NCBI RefSeq assembly: GCF_000330885.1
Contig: NC_020059.1
Coordinates: forward strand, 1,911,001 to 1,975,000
Source of the DNA: Rhizobium tropici CIAT 899
GTDB lineage: Bacteria; Pseudomonadota; Alphaproteobacteria; Rhizobiales; Rhizobiaceae
Direction: 5' to 3'
DNA: 64,000 bases
Under the pieces are notes generated by a model. That model was not told the origin of the DNA, ran no database searches, and saw nothing but the letters and a program-made list of their open reading frames with translations. Below are positions 38,501 through 47,106 of the stretch, in pieces. Made by a program: the position numbers and the translations under genes. Numbering within the stretch: the first letter of the stretch is position 1; the number at the start of each line of letters is the position of its first letter.

Positions 38501-39019
38501 ATCCACCGGGTCGCCTTGCGGCAGCAGCGAGGTATCGAGCGCGATCCCCTCTGCCGCGACACTTGCCACTTCCACCCGGCCTTCGATGAGGGCCAGGGGG
38601 TCAAGCTCCATGTTGACGGCCGACATCGTCGACAGATGCTTGCCGCTCTCCTGGTCGACGACGTTGACGTCACGTGCCTCCAACGCCAGGCGGAGATCGG
38701 AGGTAAATCGGACCACGGTCGCGCCCACCTCTGCCTTGTAACGTGGGCCGATGGCATGATCGAGCGCCGTCTGCGCCTTCTGCGACAACGGCGCATCGAA
38801 GATGCCGCTTTCGATGGTCGCTATGACAGCACCGAGAATGATGGCGAGAAAAGCAAAGAAAACCAGTGTGATACGGCAAACATGCCAGACATGCGAGCGG
38901 CGGCGGCGAACGCGCTCCGGCACATGCACGATCAACGGATCTTCGGCTTGGGCGGACGGCAGATTGTCGAGCGGCACGAGATCCTTTTTGCGGAATGTTA
39001 TCTTTTCGCCTCGGATCAC
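35600..39019 (-). CDS. large AsmA/YhdP-like envelope protein (DUF3971)
   Basis: The 1139-aa protein has one N-terminal membrane helix (about residues 48-68) and then a very long, mostly beta-strand periplasmic region. Repeated motifs such as ISLVVDNLTFERTAPNSLHL and the C-terminal GRLNIRNF-like and GVQVGATFQGVLKDASGKMD segments fit the YhdP/AsmA-like families. In other bacteria these form bridges for phospholipid transport to the outer membrane. GTG 39019 gives the usual N-terminus (IRGEKITFRKKDLVPLD), and an ATG at 39118 in the same frame is possible but lacks a ribosome-binding site. It is divergent from the peroxiredoxin gene. Confidence 0.85.
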   Translation of the reverse strand: MIRGEKITFRKKDLVPLDNLPSAQAEDPLIVHVPERVRRRRSHVWHVCRITLVFFAFLAIILGAVIATIESGIFDAPLSQKAQTALDHAIGPRYKAEVGATVVRFTSDLRLALEARDVNVVDQESGKHLSTMSAVNMELDPLALIEGRVEVASVAAEGIALDTSLLPQGDPVDLTALRVDALPKALNAAFDNLDFLEHFVQRGGTNSVRISGFSMKLARQEGEPISLVVDNLTFERTAPNSLHLYGEVAINGSVALLDVRADQKEAGRSSSLAARISNLDLKPLTMAYDPNGTPRQGFTTFGDITLSAVKGEAGVDPKLSATVKVQPGTLYMDHDPQELTQANINLAYNFDHQTLEIAPSNAQFLGTTVPFSGALIDLDRVDANAGKGFGIDFVIKDGVAASSLSGEKPISFDGRATGRFFSATKEFQFDNLGISTPQGALFGSLHMKLGDSSPEISFGGRADKLDTAAVKQLWPFWMASKPRTWVEGNLFGGSVTNAVISVFIPAGRLREASQTGKLQLGKNELHIAFDIDGARMNVPGEIPPLRDTKAHFDLTGPNMVVDIASATSYFSTGRTITLSDSSFSIPATYDKPLMADLDLTISGSGDAIGELLSYKPLEVLQRTEFKPEDFNGKIVAKVDARIGLIKDQQPPPPEWRATLDLDNVDLLKPMNNRKIDNLTGVISADPQSVHLQAQAQIDGIPAQIDMVEPTDSKSTVKRARVITATLTDAQRNTVLPGLRDMIDGPVKVELTRIDDDRQGVKVDLGKAALTVPWIGWSKGSGIAATAQFEASGPDSQTALKNFTLKGDGFGASGDLLISKGSLTSASFTSVKLSALDDFALSLKRSKSGGYDVAVSGNSADIRPILARLKASTSGGQQSSNGDGSASATVRANLDKVIGFNDETIGNVKGVYSISGGKTTAADFSGLTRSGEALVTQMSKGANGVIRITSGDAGAVARFTDLYKHLQGGLLNLSLRSIGQDDWDGSLDIRNFSIIDDKKLSTIVSTPSGKNGKSLNSAVKQNIDTRSQSFERGFARLVMRDGVLSVENGVVRGVQVGATFQGVLKDASGKMDMTGTFMPAYGLNRLFAEVPIVGFILGNGSDRGLIGITFRLTGTIEKSNLQINPLSIIAPGVFRQIFEF

Positions 39020-39148
39020 TCCTGCGCGTGCCTTTCGCTCTCTACAATTTTGTTGGTGACGCTGCGTCCCATTGGACGGCACACGCGAGCAGTATATATG
39101 CCTTCCCTCAAGTGTCATCTAAAAAACCGGCAAAAGAAAGGTTTTCCC

Positions 39149-39631
39149 GTGGCGGAAGTTTTTCCAGTTCAACTCGGCATAGGCGACAAGGCACCGGATT
39201 TCGATCTTCCACGCGACGGCGGCGATCGCGTTCGCCTTGCCGATTTTGCCGGAAAGCCGTTGGTAATTTATTTCTATCCCAAGGATGACACCACCGCCTG
39301 CACGACCGAATCGATTACCTTCACGGCGTTTGCTGCCGATTTCGCAAGACTCGGCGTCGCCCTCCTCGGCGTCTCGCCTGACACGGTGAAAAGCCATGAA
39401 AAATTCGTCAAGAAACATGCGCTTTCCGTGCCGCTTGCCTCAGACGAGGAAAAGACCATGGCAATGGCCTACGGCGTCTGGCGCGAAAAGAGCATGTATG
39501 GCCGCACCTATATGGGTGTGGTGCGCTCGACCTTCCTGATTGGCGCCGATGGGCGCGTCGCTGCAATATGGGACAAGGTCAAGGTTGCTGGACACGCCGA
39601 AACCGTTCTGGCCGCGGCCAAGGAACTCTGA
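39149..39631 (+). CDS. bcp: thioredoxin-dependent peroxiredoxin (Bcp/PrxQ type)
   Basis: The 160-aa protein has the Bcp fold: LGIGDKAPDFDLPRDGGDRV, VIYFYPKDDTTACTTESITF with the peroxidatic Cys near residue 51, and VVRSTFLIGADGRVAAIWDK. Only one Cys is present. The second Cys of E. coli Bcp (five residues on) is replaced by Ile, so this would be a one-Cys peroxiredoxin needing an outside thiol. The GTG start at 39149 has AAAGG 7 bases upstream. DUF455 follows after 4 bases. Confidence 0.9.
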   Translation: MAEVFPVQLGIGDKAPDFDLPRDGGDRVRLADFAGKPLVIYFYPKDDTTACTTESITFTAFAADFARLGVALLGVSPDTVKSHEKFVKKHALSVPLASDEEKTMAMAYGVWREKSMYGRTYMGVVRSTFLIGADGRVAAIWDKVKVAGHAETVLAAAKEL

Positions 39632-39635
39632 AGGC

Positions 39636-40466
39636 ATGTCCGGCAGTCCCGAAACCATCACGTCGCTGCGCGGCGGCGCCATCGCCGCGATCCGCTCGGC
39701 CGATCTCGATCGCAAGACCGAGCTCGCCCAGGAATCGGCAAACCGCTGGTTTGCGCGCACCCTGTCGCTGCGTTCGCCGCTCGACCCGCCGCTCGCCGAT
39801 CGACCTGGACGGCCGGAAAAGCCGCTGCTGGTGCCGCCGAAAAACATGGAGAAGCGCTCGCTGCATACGCTGAAAGGCCGCATTGCGCTCCTGCATGCCA
39901 TTGCCCATATCGAGCTGAATGCCGTCGATCTGGCGCTCGATATCGTCGCGCGTTTTGCGACAGGACCGGTCCCCAACTCCTTCTTCGACGGCTGGATGCA
40001 GGTCGCCTTCGAGGAAGCCAAGCATTTTCGCATGGTGCGGGCTCGCCTGCGCGAACTCGGCGCGGATTATGGCGATCTGCCCGCCCATGACGGCCTCTGG
40101 CAGGCTGCCCATGCGACCCGCACCGATCTCACAGCCCGCTTGGCCGTGGTACCACTGATTCTCGAAGCCAGGGGCCTTGACGTGACGCCGGCGCTGCAGG
40201 CCAAGATGCGCGAAACCGGCGATCTGGAGAGCGCCGCCGTACTCGACGTCATCTACAATGACGAGAAAGGCCATGTCGCCGTCGGCGCCAAATGGTTCCG
40301 CTTCCTGTGCGCGCGGGAAAAGCGCGATCCGGCCCGAACCTTCCAGGAGCTGGTGCGCGCCAATTTCCGTGGTTCGCTGAAAGCTCCCTTCAATGACATC
40401 GCGCGGGCGGAAGCCGGGTTGACGCCATCCTTCTACCGTTCCCTGACGTCTACAAGCAATGCTTGA
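39636..40466 (+). CDS. DUF455 family ferritin-like protein
   Basis: The 276-aa protein has the diiron-type helix motifs of DUF455: HAIAHIELNAVDLALD, FEEAKHFRMVRARLREL and YNDEKGHVAVGAKWFRF, which supply Glu and His ligands. The function is unproven, and some members are linked to rRNA or tRNA hydroxylation or stress. The gene starts 4 bases after bcp, so the two are co-transcribed, which suggests an oxidative setting. Confidence 0.88.
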   Translation: MSGSPETITSLRGGAIAAIRSADLDRKTELAQESANRWFARTLSLRSPLDPPLADRPGRPEKPLLVPPKNMEKRSLHTLKGRIALLHAIAHIELNAVDLALDIVARFATGPVPNSFFDGWMQVAFEEAKHFRMVRARLRELGADYGDLPAHDGLWQAAHATRTDLTARLAVVPLILEARGLDVTPALQAKMRETGDLESAAVLDVIYNDEKGHVAVGAKWFRFLCAREKRDPARTFQELVRANFRGSLKAPFNDIARAEAGLTPSFYRSLTSTSNA

Positions 40467-40581
40467 TATACTGATAACAAGCAGCTTTTCCAGCATCTAA
40501 TACTGCAAAAGAAAGCATTCGTTAACCATAATGCCGTGTACTTCCCTTGGGTGCCAATACGCACCGATTGGGAGATTCTCG

Positions 40582-41899
40582 GTGACAGCCAAGCCTCAAA
40601 ACCGGGTTTTCGGCAAGCAACAGCGACATCACACCATTATTCTGGCGAGCGGCGATACCGTGCGCCATATGACCGTGCGCCCGTGGATGGCTGCCGTTGC
40701 CGTCTGCATGGTCGGGGTCTTCTCGATCGGCTATCTGCTTGCAACCTCCTACCTTGTACTTCGCGACGATCTCATCGGCGCGACGATGGCTCGCCAGGCG
40801 CGCATGCAATATGACTATGAAGATCGCATCGCCGCGCTGCGGGCGCAGGTCGACCGTGTTACCTCGCGTCAACTCCTGGATCAGCAGGTCGTGGAGGAGA
40901 AGGTCGACAAGCTGATCGAACAGCAGCAGCAACTCTCCTCACGCAACGGCAAGCTCAGCACTCTTCTCGACCGGGCAGAGAACTCCGGCCTGACCGACAA
41001 GAACGCGCATACGGATGCCAACTCTGCCGCGCCCAAAAATGAACATGCCCAGCTGACGTCACCCAAGGCGATCGAAAAGCTTCTCATGAGCGGCAAGCCG
41101 GCTGACGCCACGCCCGACAACTCCACGCTTGCCTACGTCCCCGCCCCCCGAAACTGTCGCCGACCGCGCCGATCGGGTTTTCTCCAAGGTGACCCTCTCG
41201 CTGAAGCATATCGAACAGGATCAATTGTCCCGCATCCGCAATCTCACTGCCGATGCATCCGAAACCGCCACTTCGATCCAGTCGATCATGCAGAATGTCG
41301 GCATCAAGGTGCCGAACGAGATCGCGGGCATCGCGCGTGAAGATATGGATAGCGGTGTGGGCGGCCCTTATGTGCCGCCTGAGAATATCGACCAGTTCGA
41401 GCGATCCATGGCGGAGCTCGATACCGCCTTGACACATCTGGAATCAGTGCGAGGCGCAGCCGAAAGCCTGCCTTTCCGCAACCCGGCGCCGGGCAAGCTT
41501 ATCACCAGCCCTTTCGGTAACCGCAAGGATCCCTTCTTTGGTACGCTGGCCCTCCACACCGGCACGGATTTCCATTTCAGTCCCGGTGAGAAGATCAAGG
41601 CCACCGCCCCCGGCAAGGTGGTTTCGGCGGGCTGGACTGGCGGCTACGGCAACATGGTAGAGATCGACCACGGCGACGGCATCTCTACCCGTTATGGGCA
41701 TATGGAACAGGTGCTCGTCAAAGTGGGCGACAAGGTCGGCGCCGGCGATGCGATCGGTCTTGCCGGCAGCACCGGGCGCTCGACAGGAACGCATCTGCAT
41801 TATGAAGTGCGCGAGAACGGACATGCCATAGACCCGATGTATTTCATTGGTGCCGGCACGAAACTTGCAAGTTACATCAGCGGATTGGGCGCAATTTAG
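40582..41899 (+). pseudogene. M23 (LytM) peptidase gene with a +1 frame disruption
   Basis: The N-terminal half (from GTG 40582, GGAG 7 bases upstream) has a membrane helix and a coiled coil. The C-terminal half has the M23 zinc motifs HTGTDFHFSPG and THLHYEVRENG. The two halves are in different reading frames. The switch falls close to a run of six C at 41144-41149. Taking out one base there restores one frame of 438 aa, and YVPAPPETVADRADR would then read continuously. Either a real frameshift or a sequencing/assembly error in the C-tract could explain this. Such enzymes cut peptidoglycan in the periplasm or regulate its amidases. Confidence 0.75.
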
Positions 41900-42096
41900 C
41901 TGCCGGAATTGTGACAAACGCGCAACAAAGATGGCACTAATCCAAAAATTGCGTTATGAATGAACTTCGAGGCTGTTGAAGCGCCTGCTTTCCTTGACTT
42001 CACGGGTATTTGGTTCTATGTCGCGCTGCATTGCGGCACGCTCCTGTGTGTCGACTCATGGTGTTCGACTGAACCAAGACGGAATTAGATTTCCCT

Positions 42097-43614
42097 TTGA
42101 CAACATTTGCTGACCTTGGCCTGAGCCAAAAAGTCCTTTCCGCGGTGACTGACGCGGGCTACACCACACCGACTCCTATCCAGGCCGGTGCAATTCCCTT
42201 TGCGCTTCAGCGCCGCGACATCTGCGGCATTGCCCAGACGGGGACCGGCAAGACCGCGTCCTTCGTGCTGCCGATGCTGACGCTGCTCGAAAAGGGACGC
42301 GCTCGCGCTCGTATGCCGCGCACGCTCATTCTGGAGCCGACGCGCGAGCTCGCCGCGCAGGTCGCCGAAAACTTCGAGAAATACGGCAAGAACCACCGCC
42401 TGAACATCGCCCTTCTGATCGGCGGCGTTTCCTTCGAAGAGCAGGACCGCAAGCTTGAGCGTGGTGCGGATGTGCTGATCTGCACGCCCGGCCGCCTGCT
42501 GGATCATTTCGAACGGGGCAAGCTGCTGATGAGCGCCGTCGAGATTTTCGTCATCGACGAAGCCGACCGCATGCTCGACATGGGTTTCATCCCCGACATC
42601 GAGCGCATCGCCAAGCTCATCCCATTTACGCGCCAGACGCTGTTCTTCTCGGCAACCATGCCGCCGGAAATTCAGAAGCTGGCCGACCGCTTCCTGCAGA
42701 ACCCGGAGCGCGTCGAAGTCGCCAAGCCGGCATCGACCGCCAAGACCGTGACGCAGCGCTTCGTTGCCTCGCATGGCAAGGATTACGAGAAGCGCGCCAC
42801 GCTGCGCGATCTTGTCCGCGCCCAGACGGATCTGAAGAACGCGATCATCTTCTGCAATCGCAAGAAGGATGTGGCCGATCTCTTCCGCTCGCTCGAACGC
42901 CACGGCTTTTCTGTTGGCGCGTTGCACGGCGACATGGATCAGCGTTCGCGCACGACGATGTTGCAGAACTTCCGGGACGGACAGATCCAGCTTCTCGTCG
43001 CCTCCGACGTCGCAGCTCGGGGTCTCGATCTTCCCGATGTCGGTCACGTCTTCAATTTCGATGTTCCGATCCATTCGGAAGACTATGTCCATCGTATCGG
43101 CCGCACCGGTCGCGCCGGTCGCTCCGGCGCTGCATTCACTATCGTGACGAAGCGCGACACCAAGCATGTCGACGCCATTGAGAAGCTGATCGGCGAAGAT
43201 GTCCAGTGGCTGAATGGCGACCTTTCGGCACTTCCGCCAGCGGAGGAGAGCGGGGATGACAATCGTTCCTCCCGCCGCCGGGACCCGAAGAGCAAGGGCC
43301 GCGATCGGGATCGCAGCCGCGGAGGCCGGAGCGCCTCGAGTCATAAATCTGATATCGACGTCGAAGATAATGGCGTCGTAGCGATCGAAGCAGCACCAGC
43401 AAAGGCCGAAAGCGTGAGAAACGAGCGCAAATCTGAGAACAACAACAGGTCCCACAACGGTTCTCGCAATAACAACCGGCCGTTCCCCGCTGCAAACGAC
43501 GACAATCGCGAACGCCGCAACCGCTATCGTGACCACGATGACGGTCCGACACCGGTCGGCTTCGGCGACGATATCCCGGCTTTCATGCTCATCGTGGCAA
43601 ACGCCAAGGCCTGA
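42097..43614 (+). CDS. rhlE: DEAD-box ATP-dependent RNA helicase (RhlE type)
   Basis: The helicase motifs are in order: PTPIQAGAIPFALQ (Q motif), AQTGTGKT (I), PTRELAAQ (Ia), VIDEADRMLDMGF (II), FFSATMP (III) and HRIGRTGRAGRSG (VI). A basic, Arg/Asn/Asp-rich tail follows (about residues 375-480) and probably binds RNA. The start is a TTG at 42097 with the family N-terminus TTFADLGLSQKVLSAVTD, and no strong ribosome-binding site is visible. About 200 bases of 5' region lie between the M23 gene and this start. DeaD-type helicases are often cold-induced. Confidence 0.93.
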   Translation: MTTFADLGLSQKVLSAVTDAGYTTPTPIQAGAIPFALQRRDICGIAQTGTGKTASFVLPMLTLLEKGRARARMPRTLILEPTRELAAQVAENFEKYGKNHRLNIALLIGGVSFEEQDRKLERGADVLICTPGRLLDHFERGKLLMSAVEIFVIDEADRMLDMGFIPDIERIAKLIPFTRQTLFFSATMPPEIQKLADRFLQNPERVEVAKPASTAKTVTQRFVASHGKDYEKRATLRDLVRAQTDLKNAIIFCNRKKDVADLFRSLERHGFSVGALHGDMDQRSRTTMLQNFRDGQIQLLVASDVAARGLDLPDVGHVFNFDVPIHSEDYVHRIGRTGRAGRSGAAFTIVTKRDTKHVDAIEKLIGEDVQWLNGDLSALPPAEESGDDNRSSRRRDPKSKGRDRDRSRGGRSASSHKSDIDVEDNGVVAIEAAPAKAESVRNERKSENNNRSHNGSRNNNRPFPAANDDNRERRNRYRDHDDGPTPVGFGDDIPAFMLIVANAKA

Positions 43615-43681
43615 TATATCCAGTTCAGATACGCAGCGAATCGGCTAGCGAGATGCTGCGTCCAACTTCGGGATCTGAATA

Positions 43682-44104
43682 TTGGGCAAGCCCGGCATCG
43701 ATTTCCCAGGACTGGGAACCGGTCTCGCAATCTTGCGGGACGGCAAGCTATTGCTCTACCGACGCCTCAAGGCACCGGAAGCCGGATGCTGGAGTATCGT
43801 CGGTGGCAAGGTGGATTATATGGAGCCGGCGGCCAGCGCCGCCGTTCGCGAAGCCGAAGAGGAAAGCGGCCTCTCCATCGGTGAAATCGATTATCTCTGC
43901 ACTGAGGAAGTCATCATCGAGGCCGATCGGCAGCACTGGATCTCGCTCATCTACATCTGCCGCGACTTTTCCGGCGAACCACGGCTGATGGAACCCGACA
44001 AGCTCTCCGATTTCGGCTGGTTTGGCCGAAACGAATTGCCGGCTCAGCTTTCCGAGTTCGCCAAGGCAACCATCGCCCATTTGAGCGAAGAAGACTTTCG
44101 CTGA
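43682..44104 (+). CDS. Nudix hydrolase
   Basis: The 140-aa protein has a full Nudix box in GGKVDYMEPAASAAVREAEE followed by ESGL, which coordinates the metal for hydrolysing nucleoside diphosphate derivatives. GLAILRDGKLLLYRR and HWISLIYICRDFSGEP are usual flanking strands. The start is a TTG at 43682. The substrate is unknown. It converges on the TfoX-like gene 4 bases away. Confidence 0.88.
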   Translation: MGKPGIDFPGLGTGLAILRDGKLLLYRRLKAPEAGCWSIVGGKVDYMEPAASAAVREAEEESGLSIGEIDYLCTEEVIIEADRQHWISLIYICRDFSGEPRLMEPDKLSDFGWFGRNELPAQLSEFAKATIAHLSEEDFR

Positions 44105-44107
44105 CGC

Positions 44108-44428
44108 CTACTTGTCGGCGCGAAGTGCAGCCTCATAGGCAAGCCGCACCCAACGCGCCATTTCATCCGGGTTATCGAACGCATCGTCGGGTATCGACCA
44201 ATAGGGCATATTGACGGCTTTACCTTTCTTGCCCTCGTAAGCCCAGCGCCGAGCGCCTGCCGCTTCGAATTCGGAAGCGCTGGCATCGTCTGCCTTCAGA
44301 AGAATTTCGTCATCCACTTCGAGCGCCAGGATCCGACCCATATGGTAGATGCCCTTGCCGCCGAACATCCGTTTGATGGTGATCGGCCCGAGCGACTGAA
44401 ACATCTCCTCGATATCGATATTGTCCAT
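44108..44428 (-). CDS. TfoX N-terminal domain protein
   Basis: The 106-aa protein has ITIKRMFGGKGIYHMGRILA and a late DEMARWVRLAYEAAL, which matches the TfoX/Sxy N-terminal family. TfoX in gammaproteobacteria controls competence. Solo N-terminal domains in alphaproteobacteria have no proven role. AAGGGG lies 6 bases before the ATG. It follows the MocA-like fusion gene by 3 bases, on the same strand. Confidence 0.85.
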   Translation of the reverse strand: MDNIDIEEMFQSLGPITIKRMFGGKGIYHMGRILALEVDDEILLKADDASASEFEAAGARRWAYEGKKGKAVNMPYWSIPDDAFDNPDEMARWVRLAYEAALRADK

Positions 44429-44431
44429 TCT

Positions 44432-46066
44432 CTACCCCTTCAAAATCCCACCGGCCGCGACAACGGCTTCGGGCGTATCGACGTCGAGATGTGCCGCCTC
44501 GCCGATCTCGACATCAATGACCGGAAGCCCCGATGTCTCGATAATATGCCGGGCGCCGACATCACCCTCCAGCCGCATCACGGCGTTCAACACGGAGCGC
44601 GGCAGGATAACGGGATTGCCACGCTTGCCGCCCGATACCGCCCGCACGATCGCCTGGCCGTTCGCCCCACGGAAGGCTGATATCAAGGCTTTCAGATCGC
44701 TGCTGGTGACACCGGGCATGTCGGCGAGCATGACAAGGACGCCATCGGCCTTTTGAGCCGCCCGCGTACCGACACCGGCGACCAGCGAACTCGCCATCCC
44801 CGAGGCGTAATCCGGATTGAGTACGACCTCGACGGCGAGACTACTTAGTGCGGTTTCGATCTCATCGCGCCGGTGCCCTGTGACGACAACGATATCCGAT
44901 GCGCCGCTTGCGATGGCGATGGATGCCGAACGGCGTACCAGCGGCACGCCTTCGAATTCCGCCAGAAGCTTGTGCGAGCCACCCTCGCCCATGCGGCTTG
45001 CCTTTCCTGCAGCCAGTAGGACGATGGCAACCGATATCGCCGACGGCGGTTTGTTGACGATGTCACGCGGCCGTGGGCGTGATTGAATTTCCATGAGCAG
45101 CCCACCAACGCCCATGCCGCTGATATCCTGCGGCGCTGGTCGTTCGCCGGCTAATATACGATCCAGCACCCAGTCGAAGCCATTCTCCTTCGGGCTGCGC
45201 GCGCATCCCGGCGCCCCGACGACATAAACGTCGCCCACTCTGCCCAGCACCAGTAGATTGCCCGGATCGACGGGCATGCCGACCTGAATGACCTCGCCGC
45301 CGGCAAGCCGGATCGCCGCCGGAATGACATCGCCGGCATCGATGACCGCCGAAGCCCCGAAAACGATTACCAGTTTCGCAAGCCGATCCTGGGCCGCGAG
45401 AGCGCGACGGATCGCGCCGGAAACATCGGCCGCTCTATGGGCAACACGCTCTTCCCGCTGCAGCACGCTGCCCGAAGGCTGCAGCCGCTGCGAAAGGATA
45501 CGTGCAGTCTTGTCCATGACCGAGGCCTTCAGCGATGGCAGTTCCGTGGCGACAAGCGAAACGGCATGCGGCATGAAGGGCTTGACCTCGAAAACCGGCA
45601 TCCGCCGGAGAATTTCAATACCAGCAGCGATTTTGGCTCCGGAAACGGCAAGCGGAATGATCTTGAAGGTCGCCACCATGTCGCCGGCTCGCACAGGTAC
45701 ATGGTCTGCAAGACAGGCAAGGGTGATCGCCGGGTCGAGACTGTTGATCCGATCGACCGCCATGCGATCCGCAACGAACAGACCGTCAACGGCACTGTAA
45801 ACATTCACCCGCCCTGTCGCTGCTTCAGAGAACCTCAGATGATCGGGCGCGACAGCTCGGGCCAATTGCTCGGCCGCCTCGTCTTCCATGAGATCGCCCG
45901 GTTCGATGCGCACAGCGATAACACGGTCAATTCCGGCAGCGGCGAGTTGCTTTATATCTTCGCCGCCAAGCCGATGTCCCTTGGAAAAACTGCCATTGGT
46001 CAGCCGGATTGAATGCGCGAGAACCGCGCCCTCCGCCTCCGCCGTCAAGAACTCACCGAAGATCAT
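44432..46066 (-). CDS. fused molybdopterin-binding domain and MocA-like nucleotidyltransferase
   Basis: The 544-aa protein joins two parts. Residues about 1-340 are MoCF/MoeA-like (molybdopterin-binding), with LVIVFGASAVIDAGDVIPAA and VGAPGCARSPKENGFDWVLD. From about 345 a MobA/MocA-like nucleotidyltransferase follows, with IVLLAAGKASRMGEGGSHKL and VVLNPDYASGMASSLVAG. MocA attaches CMP to molybdopterin to make the dinucleotide cofactor of xanthine-dehydrogenase-like enzymes. It starts at 46066 and overlaps the XdhC-like gene by 4 bases. The neighbouring XdhC and coxDE genes support a molybdenum hydroxylase role. Confidence 0.88.
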   Translation of the reverse strand: MIFGEFLTAEAEGAVLAHSIRLTNGSFSKGHRLGGEDIKQLAAAGIDRVIAVRIEPGDLMEDEAAEQLARAVAPDHLRFSEAATGRVNVYSAVDGLFVADRMAVDRINSLDPAITLACLADHVPVRAGDMVATFKIIPLAVSGAKIAAGIEILRRMPVFEVKPFMPHAVSLVATELPSLKASVMDKTARILSQRLQPSGSVLQREERVAHRAADVSGAIRRALAAQDRLAKLVIVFGASAVIDAGDVIPAAIRLAGGEVIQVGMPVDPGNLLVLGRVGDVYVVGAPGCARSPKENGFDWVLDRILAGERPAPQDISGMGVGGLLMEIQSRPRPRDIVNKPPSAISVAIVLLAAGKASRMGEGGSHKLLAEFEGVPLVRRSASIAIASGASDIVVVTGHRRDEIETALSSLAVEVVLNPDYASGMASSLVAGVGTRAAQKADGVLVMLADMPGVTSSDLKALISAFRGANGQAIVRAVSGGKRGNPVILPRSVLNAVMRLEGDVGARHIIETSGLPVIDVEIGEAAHLDVDTPEAVVAAGGILKG

Positions 46067-46770
46067 GGCGCAACGCCCTTTGGCGACGAGACATCGCGTC
46101 CACGAAGCGAGGCGATAATCTCTGCCAGAATGGCGACGGCAATTTCGGCCGGGCTTGCGGCGCCGATCGCGAGCCCTATCGGCGCGTGGATGCTGGCAAG
46201 CTCGGCTTCGCTCAAGCCTTCCCGCCTCAAGCGCTCCAGGCGGCCGGCATGCGTCTTGCGACTGCCGAGGGCGCCGACGTAGAAACAGCCCGTCTTTAGC
46301 GCCTGAATAATCGGCTCATCGTCGATCTTGGGATCATGGGTCACCGCAACTAGCGCCATATAGCTATCGAGCGGCCGCTCTTTCAGCGCATCGACGGGCC
46401 AGTCGGCGATGAGATCGATGCCTTCGAAGCGTTCCGGCGTGGCAAAGGCGGTGCGCGGATCGATAATCGTCACATCGAAGCCGGCAAGGGCCGCCATCCG
46501 CGCCAGAACCTGGCTGATATGCACAGCGCCGATGATAACGATGCGCGGCGGTGGCAGATGCACGTTGAAGAACAGGTTCTGCCCATCGATATCAAGCGCT
46601 GTGGACTTGCCCGAACGAAATGCCGCTGAAGTGGCATCCGCAAGTGCACCTTCCAGCGCATCGCCTTCGACGATAAGCCGATCCGGGCCTCCGGAGAGAT
46701 CGGTAACAAGGATCGCCGCCTGCCGCTTGCGCCGCATCTCGTTCAGCCGCGCCAGTATCTGCCGGTCCAT
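46063..46770 (-). CDS. XdhC/CoxI family protein, Rossmann domain
   Basis: The 235-aa protein has VIIGAVHISQVLARMAALAG, a nucleotide-binding loop of the XdhC C-terminal domain, and IGLAIGAASPAEIAVAILAE at its end. XdhC proteins bind the sulfurated molybdenum cofactor and hand it to xanthine dehydrogenase-type enzymes. The start at 46770 overlaps the end of the next small gene. The frame is open 20 codons further, within that gene. Confidence 0.9.
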   Translation of the reverse strand: MDRQILARLNEMRRKRQAAILVTDLSGGPDRLIVEGDALEGALADATSAAFRSGKSTALDIDGQNLFFNVHLPPPRIVIIGAVHISQVLARMAALAGFDVTIIDPRTAFATPERFEGIDLIADWPVDALKERPLDSYMALVAVTHDPKIDDEPIIQALKTGCFYVGALGSRKTHAGRLERLRREGLSEAELASIHAPIGLAIGAASPAEIAVAILAEIIASLRGRDVSSPKGVAP

Positions 46771-47099
46771 CAGCCGAGCCTTTCGACATAGACGCGGATG
46801 CGGCCGCCGCAGGAAAGACCGACCCGCCATGCGGTCTCATCGGCGACGCCAAATTCCAGCATGCGCGACTTGCCCGTTTCGATGACGTCAAGTGCCTCGG
46901 TGATGACGGCACCTTCGACGCAGCCGCCAGAAACCGACCCATGAAAATTGCCCTCACCATCGATAACGAGATGGCTACCGGACGGGCGTGGCGCCGAACC
47001 CCAGGTATCGACAACGGTCGCCATGGCCACGTTGCGGCCTGCCGACACCCATTCCTCCGCGATCACGAGCGGATCCAGACTTTCGGATATATCAGACAT
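46770..47099 (-). CDS. XdhC N-terminal domain protein, separate small gene
   Basis: The 109-aa protein VAMATVVDTWGSAPRPSGSH, GSVSGGCVEGAVITEALDVI and AWRVGLSCGGRIRVYVERLG is the N-terminal (CoxI/XdhC) domain with its usual two Cys (GGC and SCGG). In many species it is fused to the Rossmann part encoded next door, so here XdhC is split in two genes. GAGG lies 5 bases before the ATG. Confidence 0.9.
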   Translation of the reverse strand: MSDISESLDPLVIAEEWVSAGRNVAMATVVDTWGSAPRPSGSHLVIDGEGNFHGSVSGGCVEGAVITEALDVIETGKSRMLEFGVADETAWRVGLSCGGRIRVYVERLG

Positions 47100-47106
47100 C
47101 GGAGCC

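Noticed and set aside
41129-41340. Programmed ribosomal frameshifting in the M23 gene
   Set aside because: Only a C-run is visible. No slippery heptamer with a downstream hairpin or internal SD was recognised, so an insertion or sequencing error is simpler.
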